A stretch of DNA of 64,000 nucleotides from Arthrobacter sp. cf158. GTDB lineage: Bacteria; Actinomycetota; Actinomycetes; Actinomycetales; Micrococcaceae. The notes under the pieces were generated by a model. It did no database searches and was not told the DNA's origin. It saw only the letters and a list, made by a program, of their open reading frames with translations. Location: assembly GCF_900106835.1 (NCBI RefSeq), contig NZ_FNNR01000002.1:558001-622000 (forward strand), read 5' to 3'. A program made the translations under genes and the position numbers. Of this stretch, positions 28,624-37,577 are shown piece by piece. How positions within the stretch are numbered: the first letter of the stretch is position 1; the number at the start of each line of letters is the position of its first letter.

Positions 28624-29133
28624 CTACTTGCTGGAGGGCAGGTTCTGCAGGTCTTCCTGGCCAACGCACTTGCCGGTGGCTTTGATTTTTCCCACAGCAG
28701 CGGCAAGCTCCGTCAGGACTGTTGCGGAGCTGATGTTGGCTGCTTCCAACTTGACCGGATCGATCAGGATTTCGGTGGCAGGTTCCCGGCCAAACGTCGT
28801 CAAGGTGTAGACGGGGTCGCCTTCCTTGATGACCCAGTCGATGTCGTTGACGCTCACGCAACGGTCCGTGGTGGGGCCGGGCACATTGACGCCGCACCGG
28901 AGGATCACCTGGGACGGGTCGCCCCAAGCCGCGGTGGCCTGGCTGTTGGTCTTGCGGAGGGCGGCGTCGCCGATCTGGTCAGGGAGTGCCACCATCATGG
29001 GGGCACAGGCAGGATTGGCGGCGTCAGCCGCGGCAGTGACATCAACGGCGGGTGAACAGGCCGACAAAGCGATGATGGACGCAGAGGCCAATGAAACTGC
29101 CAGGGCAGTCCGGCGGAGGGTCTTTTGGTGCAT
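28624..29133 (-). CDS. DUF3515 family lipoprotein
   Basis: 169 residues. The N-terminus is a lipoprotein signal: RRTALAVSLASASIIALSAC with the lipobox LSAC and acylation Cys at about residue 26. The mature part has conserved-looking cysteines (PACAPM, LRCGV, DRCVS, GKCVG) that could form disulfides outside the cell. The function is unknown; the family is regularly found between ddl and thiL in Actinobacteria. The ATG at 29133 is 6 nt after a TAGGCT -10 box. Confidence 0.88.
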   Translation of the reverse strand: MHQKTLRRTALAVSLASASIIALSACSPAVDVTAAADAANPACAPMMVALPDQIGDAALRKTNSQATAAWGDPSQVILRCGVNVPGPTTDRCVSVNDIDWVIKEGDPVYTLTTFGREPATEILIDPVKLEAANISSATVLTELAAAVGKIKATGKCVGQEDLQNLPSSK

Positions 29134-29139
29134 TCATCC

Positions 29140-29145
29140 AGCCTA
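29140..29145 (-). promoter_or_regulatory. -10 box of the DUF3515 gene (leaderless)
   Basis: TAGGCT on the minus strand, 6 nt before the ATG at 29133. Confidence 0.5.
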
Positions 29146-29243
29146 TCCCGCATGTCATCCCCGGCAGATTCGCGGAGCCCCGGTCACATTTCCAGTCGGC
29201 TTCCGGAGTTGGGCAGCGGCACAATCTTGTCGGTGGATCGCGA

Positions 29244-29249
29244 TAGCGT
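29244..29249 (+). promoter_or_regulatory. -10 box of thiL (leaderless)
   Basis: TAGCGT, 6 nt before the thiL GTG at 29256. It selects this GTG among possible starts. Confidence 0.5.
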
Positions 29250-29255
29250 AGTTCC

Positions 29256-30323
29256 GTGCCCGCAGAACAATTCAGACCCACAGAGCCCTTGAGCCATGCA
29301 GTGCTTTCGGGCGCCACAGTGCCTTTAACCGTCCAGGACCTCTCCGAATCTGAGCTTCTGGCCAGGATCTTTCCGCGCCTGAACCATAGCCCCGGCGTTC
29401 TTTTGGGGCCGGGCGACGACGCTGCGTTGGTTGCCGCTCCGGACGGCCGAACCTTGATCTCCATCGATACGCAGACCCAGGATCAGGATTTCCGGTTGGA
29501 GTGGAACAACGGCTACCGGACCAGCGGGTACGACGTCGGCTGGAAAGCCGCTGCACAAAACCTCAGTGACATCAACGCCATGGGCGGCAGTGCCACGTCA
29601 TTGGTTGTCAGCCTGACCATGCCGCCGGAAACTCCCGTGGACTGGGTAGAGGCCTTCGCTGACGGTCTGACGGCGGCCATCATCGCCCTGGGTGCTCCGG
29701 ACTGTTCAGTGGCCGGCGGTGACCTCGGCCGGGGCCGCGAGCTCGCAGTGACCGTCGCCGTCGTCGGGACTCTTGACGGGTTGGCTCCCGTACTGCGTTC
29801 CGGGGCAAAACCCGGCGACACCATCGCGGTAGCCGGGACGCTGGGCCGTGCAGCTGCCGGCTGGGCCTTGCTGGAAAGCGACATTCCCATGGAAGGTCTC
29901 AGCAGCGACGCGAAGGCCTTCATAGACAGTCAGTGCAGGCCGTCGCCTCCCTTGGCAGCTGGCCCTGTGGCTGCCCGATCCGGTGCCACGGCAATGTTGG
30001 ATATTTCGGACGGTCTGCTGCGGGACGGCAGTCGACTGGCCGCGGCCAGCAACGTGGCCCTGGATTTCGATCCCGTGGTTTTGAAGATCCATGCTGCTGC
30101 ATTGGAGCCGGCTGCTGCCCTGCTGGGCAGGGAGGCAATGCCCTGGGTTCTGGGTGGGGGAGAGGACCACGGTTTGCTTGCCACGTTCCCAGCCGGCATT
30201 CAGCTGCCACAGGGCTTCACTGCGATAGGCTCAGTTCAAGCCGTTGTCGAGCCGCCAGGCACCGGCGTCCGGATTGCCGGACACGCTGCTGACACCGTTG
30301 GATGGGATCACTTTGCAGACTAA
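29256..30323 (+). CDS. thiL: Thiamine-monophosphate kinase
   Basis: Phosphorylates thiamine monophosphate to the active cofactor TPP. 355 residues. Typical motifs are GPGDDAALV near the N-terminus, AAQNLSDINAMGG and LDISDGLLRDGSRLA, and the AIR-synthase-like fold is evident. About 25 residues precede the normal family start, supported by the -10 box. It heads a run with the DAK2-domain gene and recG. The other thiamine gene in the window, thiC, lies 30 kb away. Confidence 0.93.
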   Translation: MPAEQFRPTEPLSHAVLSGATVPLTVQDLSESELLARIFPRLNHSPGVLLGPGDDAALVAAPDGRTLISIDTQTQDQDFRLEWNNGYRTSGYDVGWKAAAQNLSDINAMGGSATSLVVSLTMPPETPVDWVEAFADGLTAAIIALGAPDCSVAGGDLGRGRELAVTVAVVGTLDGLAPVLRSGAKPGDTIAVAGTLGRAAAGWALLESDIPMEGLSSDAKAFIDSQCRPSPPLAAGPVAARSGATAMLDISDGLLRDGSRLAAASNVALDFDPVVLKIHAAALEPAAALLGREAMPWVLGGGEDHGLLATFPAGIQLPQGFTAIGSVQAVVEPPGTGVRIAGHAADTVGWDHFAD

Positions 30324-30345
30324 GATCGCCGCGAATGCGCACGCC

Positions 30346-31401
30346 ATGAAACGTTGGCTCGGCAAGGCGGAGGTGGTCCTGGGTAACCACAGCGACCGCC
30401 TTAATGCGATTAATATCTTCCCGGTCGCTGACGGCGATACCGGCACCAACCTGTACCTCACGGTCCGGGCGGCCGTTTCCGCGCTTGAGGGCGCGGCGAC
30501 GGACGCCACCGAAGCCGGAAACGATGTTGGCGCAGTACTTTCCCGTGCCGGCCAGGCGGCCATGGAGCAAGCGCGGGGCAACTCCGGCACGCTTTTTGCC
30601 GTCTTTTTGTGTGCGGCCGCCGAGCCGTTGGCCGGAAAATCCCGGCTAAGCGCACCCCTGCTGGCCACTGCCCTGAACAGGGCCCAGATCCGGGCTTGGT
30701 CTGCGTTGAGTGAGCCCGTTGCCGGCACAATGCTGTCCGTCCTGGAAGCGGCCGCCCATGCGGCCCAGGCCGTGGACGCCGCCCAAAATTCCGACGACAG
30801 CAACCACGCACTGGGGACGTCGCTCGATGCTGTTGTGGAGGCAGCTTTCCAGGCTGTTGTCCGGACGGAAGATGAACTCGCGCAGCTGCATGAGGCCCAC
30901 GTGGTGGACGCTGGAGGCGTGGGCATGCTGCTGGTGCTGGACTGCCTCCGCTCTGCTGTTCTGGGTGAGGCACTTCAGGACGAACTCCTGGACGGCCTGC
31001 ACGGCTACAAACTGCAGGACCCCCACATCCACGAGCACATGCCGGCCGATGACGGCGTGGAAGTCATGTGCACCATCAGCTTGTCTCCCTTGAATGCGGC
31101 AATCCTCCGGCAGCGGCTGGACGAGATGGGCGATTCGGTGATCATGAGCCAGGTGGGCAATGCGCAAGGCCCCGATGATGACGACGATTCAACGGCAGAA
31201 CCGAGCTATCGGTGGCGGGTTCATGTGCACGTTCCGGATCCGGAGCCGGCCGTAGCCTTGATCCGATCCCTGGGCGAGCCCACGGACATCGCCGTCAGCC
31301 AGTTGGCCCTTCCCCGCGAAAACGGTCAGGAAGCGGCTCCACACGAGTCAGCAGGCAAGCAAGCCAACGGTAGTACAGGCCAGTCACGGTATGACCACTG
31401 A
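30346..31401 (+). CDS. DAK2-domain protein (FakA/YloV-like)
   Basis: About 351 residues. The DAK2 phosphatase/kinase motif NIFPVADGDTGTNLYLTV and the QARGNSGTL segment are the ATP/metal-binding features shared with dihydroxyacetone kinase L subunits and fatty acid kinase FakA. The acidic DDDDD stretch near residue 280 is probably a linker. The start is uncertain: ATG 30346 is used, but TTG 30298 would restore an LDG-like beginning seen in relatives and overlap thiL by 26 bp. It overlaps recG by 11 bp. The pairing with recG is conserved in many bacteria. Confidence 0.82.
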   Translation: MKRWLGKAEVVLGNHSDRLNAINIFPVADGDTGTNLYLTVRAAVSALEGAATDATEAGNDVGAVLSRAGQAAMEQARGNSGTLFAVFLCAAAEPLAGKSRLSAPLLATALNRAQIRAWSALSEPVAGTMLSVLEAAAHAAQAVDAAQNSDDSNHALGTSLDAVVEAAFQAVVRTEDELAQLHEAHVVDAGGVGMLLVLDCLRSAVLGEALQDELLDGLHGYKLQDPHIHEHMPADDGVEVMCTISLSPLNAAILRQRLDEMGDSVIMSQVGNAQGPDDDDDSTAEPSYRWRVHVHVPDPEPAVALIRSLGEPTDIAVSQLALPRENGQEAAPHESAGKQANGSTGQSRYDH

Positions 31402-33646
31402 GCTGGAATTACCCCTCGAACGCAGGATAGGCAAGAGGTCTGCGGCTGTCATCGAAAAGCACCTGGGGCTCAAGACCACAGGTGCCTTGTTGAACTACTT
31501 TCCGCGTCGTTACTTGAGCCGCGGTGAGCTGACGCCCATCAGCAACCTTCCGTTGGATGAAGAAGTCACTCTCATCGCCCGGGTCCTGTCCAACAGCACA
31601 CGCCAGATGCGGGCGCGCCGCGGCTCGATCACTGACGTTGTGGTGACGGACGAGGCCGGTGGCAGCAGCGTTCCGGGCACTCTGAAAGTCAGTTTCTTCA
31701 ACGGATTCCGGGCTAAGGCAGAGCTCCTGGCTGGGCGCCGTGCGATGTTCTCCGGCAAGGTGACCCGATACGGTGGTGCCCTTGGCCTGACCAACCCGGA
31801 TTTCCTGTTGCTTGACGAGGATCCCGGGGCAGAGGGGTCCGTGGATCCTGAGAAGCTCGCGGCCATGCCAATCCCGGTCTATCCGGCAACTGCCAAGCTG
31901 ACCAGCTGGTCCATCCACAAAGTGATCACCGCCTTGCTTCAGACCCTGGACCTGGATGCGCTGGAGGACCCCCTTCCGGTCGAAATCGTCGCCAGGGATG
32001 GACTTCTGAGTGTTGCCGAGGCCTACAGGTTGATTCATTCACCGGAGGTCGCCAAGGACTGGCAGCGTGCACAGGAGCGTTTTCGCTATCAGGAAGCCCT
32101 GGTGCTCCAGACTGCCCTTGCGCGTCGACGTGCCCAGTTGGCCGCAGAGGAAGCCACTGCCCGCCGGCCCATCGCTGGCGGTTTGCTGGGCAAGTTCGAC
32201 CAAAGCCTGCCCTTTACGCTGACAGCCGGCCAATCCGCCGTCGGGAAAACACTTGCTGAAGAGCTGGGGCGGGACACCCCCATGAACAGGCTGCTCCAGG
32301 GCGAGGTTGGTTCCGGCAAGACCATCGTTGCCTTACGGGCCATGTTGCAGGTGGTGGATGCTGGTGGACAGGCTGCTTTGCTGGCGCCCACGGAGGTCTT
32401 GGCGGCGCAGCATTTCCACTCCATCCGCCGGACCTTGGGCGAGTTGGCACGCGACCATGTGTTTGGTGGCACCGGCATGCTCGGCGGAGATTCAGCGCAG
32501 GAGGCGGTGCAGGTCACCCTGCTGACGGGTTCCATGCCCACGGCTGCGCGCCGGCAGGCCATGCTGGATGCTGCCTCGGGGAATGCCGGAATCGTGATCG
32601 GCACGCACGCCCTGCTGAGCGACAAAACAAGTTTCCAGGACCTCGGCTTGATTGTGGTGGATGAGCAACACCGCTTTGGCGTGGAGCAGCGCGATGCCTT
32701 GAGGGCCAAGGCGCAACGGCCGCCGCACCTGCTGGTGATGACGGCCACGCCTATTCCACGCACTGTGGCAATGACGGTGTTCGGAGACCTTGAAACGTCA
32801 ATCCTTGATGAGCTCCCGGCTGGCCGTGCCCCCATTTCCACTCACGTAGTGGGCCTCGCGGAAAACCCCGGCTGGGTGGACCGTATTTGGAAGCGGTCGC
32901 GTGAGGAAGTCGATTCAGGCCACCAGGTCTACGTGGTGTGTCCCAAGATCGGCTCGGACGACGACGGCGACTTCAGCCCCGGTGAAGCGGAACCAAGCGA
33001 CGCCGACCTTGCGGATGAGGGCCCGGCGAGGGAGTTGGCGTCGGTGACGGCCGTCGTCGAGAGTCTCCTGCAGGAGCCGTCATTGGCTGGCGTGCCTGTT
33101 GCGCCGCTTCATGGGCGTCAGGATCCGCAGCTGAAGTCCGACACCATGGCATCGTTCGCGGCCAACCAGACCAAGGTCCTGGTGTCCACCACGGTCATCG
33201 AGGTGGGCGTGGATGTCCATAACGCCACCTTGATGGTCATCCTGGACGCTGACCGATTCGGAATTTCGCAGCTTCACCAGTTGCGTGGACGTGTGGGGCG
33301 TGGTGGATTGCCGGGCACCTGCCTGCTGGTCACCACGTTGGAACCGGGCCACCCCAGCCGCCGTCGTTTGGAGGCGGTTGCTTCCACCACCGATGGATTT
33401 GAGCTCTCCCAGGAAGACTTGAAGCTGCGCCGGGAAGGCGACATCCTGGGCGCTTCGCAATCGGGCGGACGATCCACACTGAAGCTCCTCCGGGTCCTGG
33501 ACCATGAGGACATCATTGCCAAGGCACGCAGCGACGCCCAAGGTCTGGTGTCGGAAGACCCCACTTTGCAGCAACAGCCGGCCCTTGCAGTCGCAATCGA
33601 CGAGTATTTGAACCCGGAAAAGGAGGCGTTCCTTGAACGCGGTTAG
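31391..33646 (+). CDS. recG: ATP-dependent DNA helicase RecG
   Basis: Branch-migrates Holliday junctions and remodels stalled forks. 751 residues: an N-terminal OB-fold wedge domain, then SF2 helicase motifs I (GEVGSGKTIVA), II (VVDEQHRFG, the DEQH box), III (MTATPIPRT), and motif VI in QLRGRVGRGG. An acidic insert (SDDDGDFSPGEAEPSDAD, near residue 530) is longer than usual. The start lies within the end of the DAK2 gene. Confidence 0.95.
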   Translation: MTTELELPLERRIGKRSAAVIEKHLGLKTTGALLNYFPRRYLSRGELTPISNLPLDEEVTLIARVLSNSTRQMRARRGSITDVVVTDEAGGSSVPGTLKVSFFNGFRAKAELLAGRRAMFSGKVTRYGGALGLTNPDFLLLDEDPGAEGSVDPEKLAAMPIPVYPATAKLTSWSIHKVITALLQTLDLDALEDPLPVEIVARDGLLSVAEAYRLIHSPEVAKDWQRAQERFRYQEALVLQTALARRRAQLAAEEATARRPIAGGLLGKFDQSLPFTLTAGQSAVGKTLAEELGRDTPMNRLLQGEVGSGKTIVALRAMLQVVDAGGQAALLAPTEVLAAQHFHSIRRTLGELARDHVFGGTGMLGGDSAQEAVQVTLLTGSMPTAARRQAMLDAASGNAGIVIGTHALLSDKTSFQDLGLIVVDEQHRFGVEQRDALRAKAQRPPHLLVMTATPIPRTVAMTVFGDLETSILDELPAGRAPISTHVVGLAENPGWVDRIWKRSREEVDSGHQVYVVCPKIGSDDDGDFSPGEAEPSDADLADEGPARELASVTAVVESLLQEPSLAGVPVAPLHGRQDPQLKSDTMASFAANQTKVLVSTTVIEVGVDVHNATLMVILDADRFGISQLHQLRGRVGRGGLPGTCLLVTTLEPGHPSRRRLEAVASTTDGFELSQEDLKLRREGDILGASQSGGRSTLKLLRVLDHEDIIAKARSDAQGLVSEDPTLQQQPALAVAIDEYLNPEKEAFLERG

Positions 33647-33679
33647 AGGTCCACGCGAAGCAGCGAATGGAGCAAGCCT

Positions 33680-34246
33680 GTGAGCCGTATCATCGCCGGC
33701 GTCGCCGGAGGCAACCCGCTGACCAGCGTCCCCGGAACCGCCACACGGCCCACCACGGACAGGGTCAAGGAAGCGCTGTTCTCTCGCCTGGAGTCCTTAT
33801 CCGTGGTTGATGGTTCCAGGGTCCTGGATCTCTACGCAGGTTCGGGCGCTTTGGGTATTGAGAGTGGCAGCCGCGGTGCGCGCAGCGTGGATCTGGTGGA
33901 GTTTGATGCCAAGGCCAGCGATGTTTGTCAACGCAACGCGGATCTGGTGAACCAGATTTTGGGCGGGAAGCGAGTCTCGGTCCACCGCTCCAAAGTGGAG
34001 TCGTTCCTGGAACGGGCAGGGGACGCTGAGCTGTGGGATCTGGTTTTCCTGGATCCGCCATACCCCTTGGATGAGCCGGCGCTGAGTGCTGTGCTGGCCA
34101 AATTGGCCCCGCACCTGGATGACGCAGCCGTAGTGGTAGTGGAGCGGAGCTCGCGGAGTCCCGAACCCGCTTGGCCTGAGTCCTTGGAATGCTTCGCCGA
34201 CAAGAAGTATGGCGAGACCAAGTTGTGGTTCGCCGAGCCTGCTTAA
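33680..34246 (+). CDS. rsmD: 16S rRNA (guanine(966)-N(2))-methyltransferase
   Basis: Methylates G966 of 16S rRNA. 188 residues. N-terminal RIIAGVAGGNPL and the TDRVKEALFS segment, the SAM site VLDLYAGSGALGIE and the catalytic DPPY in LVFLDPPYPL are all present. The start is GTG. The stop shares TTAA with the convergent spermidine-synthase-like gene. Confidence 0.94.
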   Translation: MSRIIAGVAGGNPLTSVPGTATRPTTDRVKEALFSRLESLSVVDGSRVLDLYAGSGALGIESGSRGARSVDLVEFDAKASDVCQRNADLVNQILGGKRVSVHRSKVESFLERAGDAELWDLVFLDPPYPLDEPALSAVLAKLAPHLDDAAVVVVERSSRSPEPAWPESLECFADKKYGETKLWFAEPA

Positions 34247-35052
34247 CCCTTGGGAAAGGCGTGGCCTGTGATCCGGTCAAGGTCCACGCCGGTGAGGATA
34301 CTGGCAGGATGCGGACCGCGCGCCAGCAGTTCCGTGGTCCACTCCGATGGCCACGGACTCCGGGTGCCCACCAGGACGATGTTGCCGGGGTACCGGCCGG
34401 CGAACATGCCCGTTTCCGCAAAGGCGGCGACGTCGGGCATCGCCTGCCGCAGTGCGGCCACCTGGCTGCGCACAAGCGTCAGTGCTGCTTCGTCGCCCAC
34501 GTTCACGATCAGCACTCCGCGGGGGCTTAGCCGCGCGGCGGCTTCCTCGTAGAATTCCCTGCACGCAATGTGTGCCGGCGCCTCTGGCCCGGAAAAGATA
34601 TCGAGAATCACGACGTCGAAACGCACGTGGGCGGGGAGCTCCGCCAATGCGTCGCGGGCGTCGCCGATGTGTGTGGTCAGGGCGGTGCCGGCGGGCATGG
34701 GCAACTTTTGGAGGACGAAGTCCAGGAGTTCACGCTCAAGCTCAACCGCGTATTGTGCCGAGCCTGGCCGCATGGCCTGGATGTACCGGGCGAGTGTGAG
34801 GGCTCCTGCGCCCAGGTGGAGGGCATTGATGGGGCATCCAGGCTCTGCGGCCAGGTCCACCACGTGCCCTATCCTGCGCAGGTACTCGTAAAAGATGTCT
34901 GCCGGATCTGCCAGGTTGACGTGCGATTGCTCGGCCCCACCAATGCTGAGGATAAAACTGCCCTCGACGAGCGGGTCTGCGTCGATGGTTGCGTGCTGCC
35001 CCGTGGTGCGAAGGAAGCGGCTGGCATGGTGGGCCGGGCCTGCGGGTTTCAG
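34243..35052 (-). CDS. Spermidine synthase-like methyltransferase-fold protein
   Basis: About 269 residues. The SAM-type core shows ALHLGAGALTLARY, then VELERELLDFV, then GDARDAL, and FDVVILDIFSGPEAP, typical of spermidine-synthase-like proteins. True aminopropyltransferases carry a D-x-G-GDG-type motif after strand 1; here it is LGAGAL, so polyamine synthesis is doubtful. The start is a problem: no ATG, GTG or TTG lies at the expected place. The CTG at 35052 overlaps the aminotransferase stop as CTGA and would give normal coupling; the nearest ATG (35166) would overlap that gene by 118 bp. Confidence 0.75.
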   Translation of the reverse strand: MKPAGPAHHASRFLRTTGQHATIDADPLVEGSFILSIGGAEQSHVNLADPADIFYEYLRRIGHVVDLAAEPGCPINALHLGAGALTLARYIQAMRPGSAQYAVELERELLDFVLQKLPMPAGTALTTHIGDARDALAELPAHVRFDVVILDIFSGPEAPAHIACREFYEEAAARLSPRGVLIVNVGDEAALTLVRSQVAALRQAMPDVAAFAETGMFAGRYPGNIVLVGTRSPWPSEWTTELLARGPHPASILTGVDLDRITGHAFPKG

Positions 35053-36314
35053 AGCCTGTCCTTGAGCGTGGCGAGGCGTCCGGCAGCTTCTTCCAGGACC
35101 TCGGTTTTCTTGCAGAAAGCAAAGCGGAGCAAGCTGCGGGTACGCTCTGCTCCCTCCGGATGGCAAAACACCGGGACGGGAATGGCGGCTACTCCCACCA
35201 GTCCCGGCAGCCGCCTTGCGAGGTCCACAGAGTCACGGATGCCAAGAGGCGCCGTGTCGACGTTGATGAAGTATGTCCCGCTCGGGTTATAGACGCCAAA
35301 GCCGGCGGCGCGCAGTCCTTCTGCAAGAATGTCGCGTTTGTTGCGGAGCGTGCTGGCGATGCCCGTATAAAACTCATCGGGAAGGCCCAGCCCAACAGCG
35401 ATGGCGCTCTGGAAGGGCGTACCCGAGCTGTAGGTAAGGAATTGCTTGACGGTGCGCACGGCTGCCACCAAATGCTCCGGCCCGGTGAGCCACCCTATTT
35501 TCCAGCCGGTGAAGGAGAACGTCTTTCCGGCAGAAGAGATGGTGATGGTCCGTTCCGCAGCGCCGGGCAGCGACGTGATGGGTATGTGTGCCACGCCGAA
35601 GGTCAGATGTTCGTAGACTTCGTCGCTGACAATGATTGCTTGGTATTTGGTAGCCAGGTCCACGATCTTCGCCAGGACAAGTTCCGGGAAGACCGCGCCA
35701 GTGGGGTTATGCGGATTGTTAAGGAGTACCACCTTGGTGCGGCTGCTGAAGGCGTCCTCCAATGCCGTGAGATCAGGCATGAAGTCAGGAGCCAGCAGGG
35801 GAGCGGTGACGTGTTTGGCTCCAGCCATGCCAATGATGGCTCCGTACGAGTCATAGAAAGGTTCGAACGTCAGGACTTCATCCCCGGGCTGGATAAGGGC
35901 GAGCAATGTTGCTGCGATGGCTTCTGTTGCACCGGTGGTGACCAGGACTTCGGTGTCCGGGTCCGGGTTCAGCCCGTAGAAACGGCCCTGGTGGGCTGCG
36001 ATGGCATCCCGTAGGGCGGGAACGCCTTTGCCGGGTGCGTACTGATTGGCCCCTGAGGCCATGGCTTCCTGGGCGGCAGCCTTGATCTCAGCCGGCCCGT
36101 CCTCATCGGGAAATCCCTGGCCCAGATTGATGGAGCCCGTGGACATCGCCAAGGTGGTCATCTCCTCAAAGATGGTTACCCCCAAGTCCCCGTTGGGCGA
36201 CAGAAGGTTTGCTCCGGTGGCGGCCCGTTGCCATGGTGCGGGACTGCCTGCGCTGGTGCCTGTGCTCATGTCAAGAAAGGGGCTGCTGCTGCCTGCGGAT
36301 GCCATGTCAGCCAT
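35049..36314 (-). CDS. PLP-dependent class I/II aminotransferase
   Basis: 421 residues of fold-type I. Motifs are INLGQGFPDEDGP, LLNNPHNPTGAVF, SDEVYEHLTF and the PLP-Lys in SSAGKTFSFTGWKIGW. The family includes methionine/kynurenine aminotransferases (YbdL-like) and N-succinyldiaminopimelate aminotransferase DapC; I cannot decide between them. ATGs at 36314, 36305 and 36269 are all possible; the first is used. It is divergent from coaD over a gap of 35 bp. Confidence 0.88.
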   Translation of the reverse strand: MADMASAGSSSPFLDMSTGTSAGSPAPWQRAATGANLLSPNGDLGVTIFEEMTTLAMSTGSINLGQGFPDEDGPAEIKAAAQEAMASGANQYAPGKGVPALRDAIAAHQGRFYGLNPDPDTEVLVTTGATEAIAATLLALIQPGDEVLTFEPFYDSYGAIIGMAGAKHVTAPLLAPDFMPDLTALEDAFSSRTKVVLLNNPHNPTGAVFPELVLAKIVDLATKYQAIIVSDEVYEHLTFGVAHIPITSLPGAAERTITISSAGKTFSFTGWKIGWLTGPEHLVAAVRTVKQFLTYSSGTPFQSAIAVGLGLPDEFYTGIASTLRNKRDILAEGLRAAGFGVYNPSGTYFINVDTAPLGIRDSVDLARRLPGLVGVAAIPVPVFCHPEGAERTRSLLRFAFCKKTEVLEEAAGRLATLKDRL

Positions 36315-36337
36315 GGTATCCCGGCAACGCTATGGGG

Positions 36338-36343
36338 TAGGTT
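36338..36343 (+). promoter_or_regulatory. -10 box of coaD (leaderless)
   Basis: TAGGTT, 6 nt before the ATG at 36350. A minus-strand TAGCGT (36327-36332) that could serve the divergent aminotransferase lies just beside it. Confidence 0.5.
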
Positions 36344-36349
36344 CGTCTC

Positions 36350-36850
36350 ATGAGACGCGCGGTATGCCCTGGATCCTTTGACCCTATCCACAATGGACAT
36401 CTCGAAGTCATCGCCCGGGCTGCCGGCCTGTTTGACGAAGTGATCGTTGCCGTGTCCACGAACTACACCAAGAAGTACCGGTTCAGCCTTGAAGACCGGA
36501 TGGAAATGGCACGCGAAACCTTGGCTTCCCTGCGCGGAATCATTGTTGAACCGATGGGCGAAGGATTGCTTGCCGAATACTGCCGCCACCGGGGCGTTTC
36601 TGCGATCGTCAAGGGTTTGCGCTCGTCCTCGGATTTTGACTACGAGTTGCCCATGGCCACCATGAATCGTCAGCTGACCGGTGTTGAAACAGTGTTCCTT
36701 CCGGCCGAGGCCCACTACGTCCATCTGTCCTCAACACTGATCAAAGAGGTTAATGTCCTGGGCGGCGACATCTCGGACTTCGTTCCCAAATCCGTGTTGA
36801 AGCGGCTCCTTGCTGGCGAGCCTGCAACGGAACAGCCCCGCAGAGGGTAG
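36350..36850 (+). CDS. coaD: Phosphopantetheine adenylyltransferase
   Basis: Penultimate step of coenzyme A synthesis. 166 residues. The nucleotidyltransferase motif is GSFDPIHNGH, with the second conserved stretch VHLSSTLIKEV near residue 125. It starts the conserved actinobacterial run coaD, DUF177, rpmF, rnc, mutM. Confidence 0.96.
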   Translation: MRRAVCPGSFDPIHNGHLEVIARAAGLFDEVIVAVSTNYTKKYRFSLEDRMEMARETLASLRGIIVEPMGEGLLAEYCRHRGVSAIVKGLRSSSDFDYELPMATMNRQLTGVETVFLPAEAHYVHLSSTLIKEVNVLGGDISDFVPKSVLKRLLAGEPATEQPRRG

Positions 36851-36929
36851 GCTTGACCGGTACCTCGCAGCTTCATGCGGAGTGCCCCAAGCTGAAACCA
36901 CCGCGTGCTTGCGCGCGCCCGGCGTCAGT

Positions 36930-36959
36930 TTGAGTCCTCAAGCGTGATCAGGCTAAGAT
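36930..36959 (+). promoter_or_regulatory. Promoter of the DUF177-rpmF-rnc operon
   Basis: -35-like TTGAGT (36930-36935), 18-bp spacer, -10 TAAGAT (36954-36959). The predicted start near 36966 gives a leader with Shine-Dalgarno AGGAG at 36983-36987. Confidence 0.6.
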
Positions 36960-37016
36960 GGTACGTCGGTCATATGTTCTACAGGAGTTCTCATTAAGCG
37001 AGATGCAAGTTCGCCC

Positions 37017-37544
37017 TTGGCGCTGGTAGTCAAGGACCTTGGACGCAGTCCAGGGACCATGCGGACACTCAACGAGCATGTACCTGCGCCAAGTGACCTT
37101 GGTGTGGCGCTCATTGGCGTAAAGGAAGGCTCGGATATCGAGCTGGATCTTCGCCTTGAGGCCGTACACGAAGGAATTCTGGTATCTGGCTCTGTCCTCG
37201 TCGAAGTAACCGGCGAGTGCGGTCGATGCCTGGATCCCCTTGCGTATGACCTTGAGGTCAATGTGCAAGAACTTTTCTTCTATGAAGGTGTTGAGCTTTC
37301 AGGCGAAGAAGACGATGAAGAGCAACGTCGAGTCGAGTACGATCTAATCGATCTTGAGCCGGTGTTGCGGGACGCAGTTGTCACTATGCTGCCGTTCCAG
37401 CCGGTGTGCCGGGAAGACTGCCAGGGTCTGTGCTCCGAATGCGGAGCGCGCCTGGAAGACGAGCCGGGGCACCACCACGAGGTCATTGACCCTCGCTGGG
37501 CTGCCCTAGCTGATCTGGCTAAGACTGACCGGCAAACCGATTAG
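37017..37544 (+). CDS. DUF177 (YceD-like) protein, start codon uncertain
   Basis: 175 residues from TTG 37017. The middle has VTGECGRCLDPLAYD and the C-terminus has CREDCQGLCSECGARLED, the Cys pairs typical of DUF177 proteins linked to rRNA or ribosome accumulation; the gene is normally beside rpmF, as here. The TTG lacks a Shine-Dalgarno. In the same frame, an ATT at 36993 lies 5 nt after a perfect AGGAG and would add the residues (M)KRDASSP. I give the conventional start but consider ATT the better supported one. Confidence 0.88.
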   Translation: MALVVKDLGRSPGTMRTLNEHVPAPSDLGVALIGVKEGSDIELDLRLEAVHEGILVSGSVLVEVTGECGRCLDPLAYDLEVNVQELFFYEGVELSGEEDDEEQRRVEYDLIDLEPVLRDAVVTMLPFQPVCREDCQGLCSECGARLEDEPGHHHEVIDPRWAALADLAKTDRQTD

Positions 37545-37577
37545 TAAGTGTTCGTCTAAGAGAGAAATGAGATAGCC

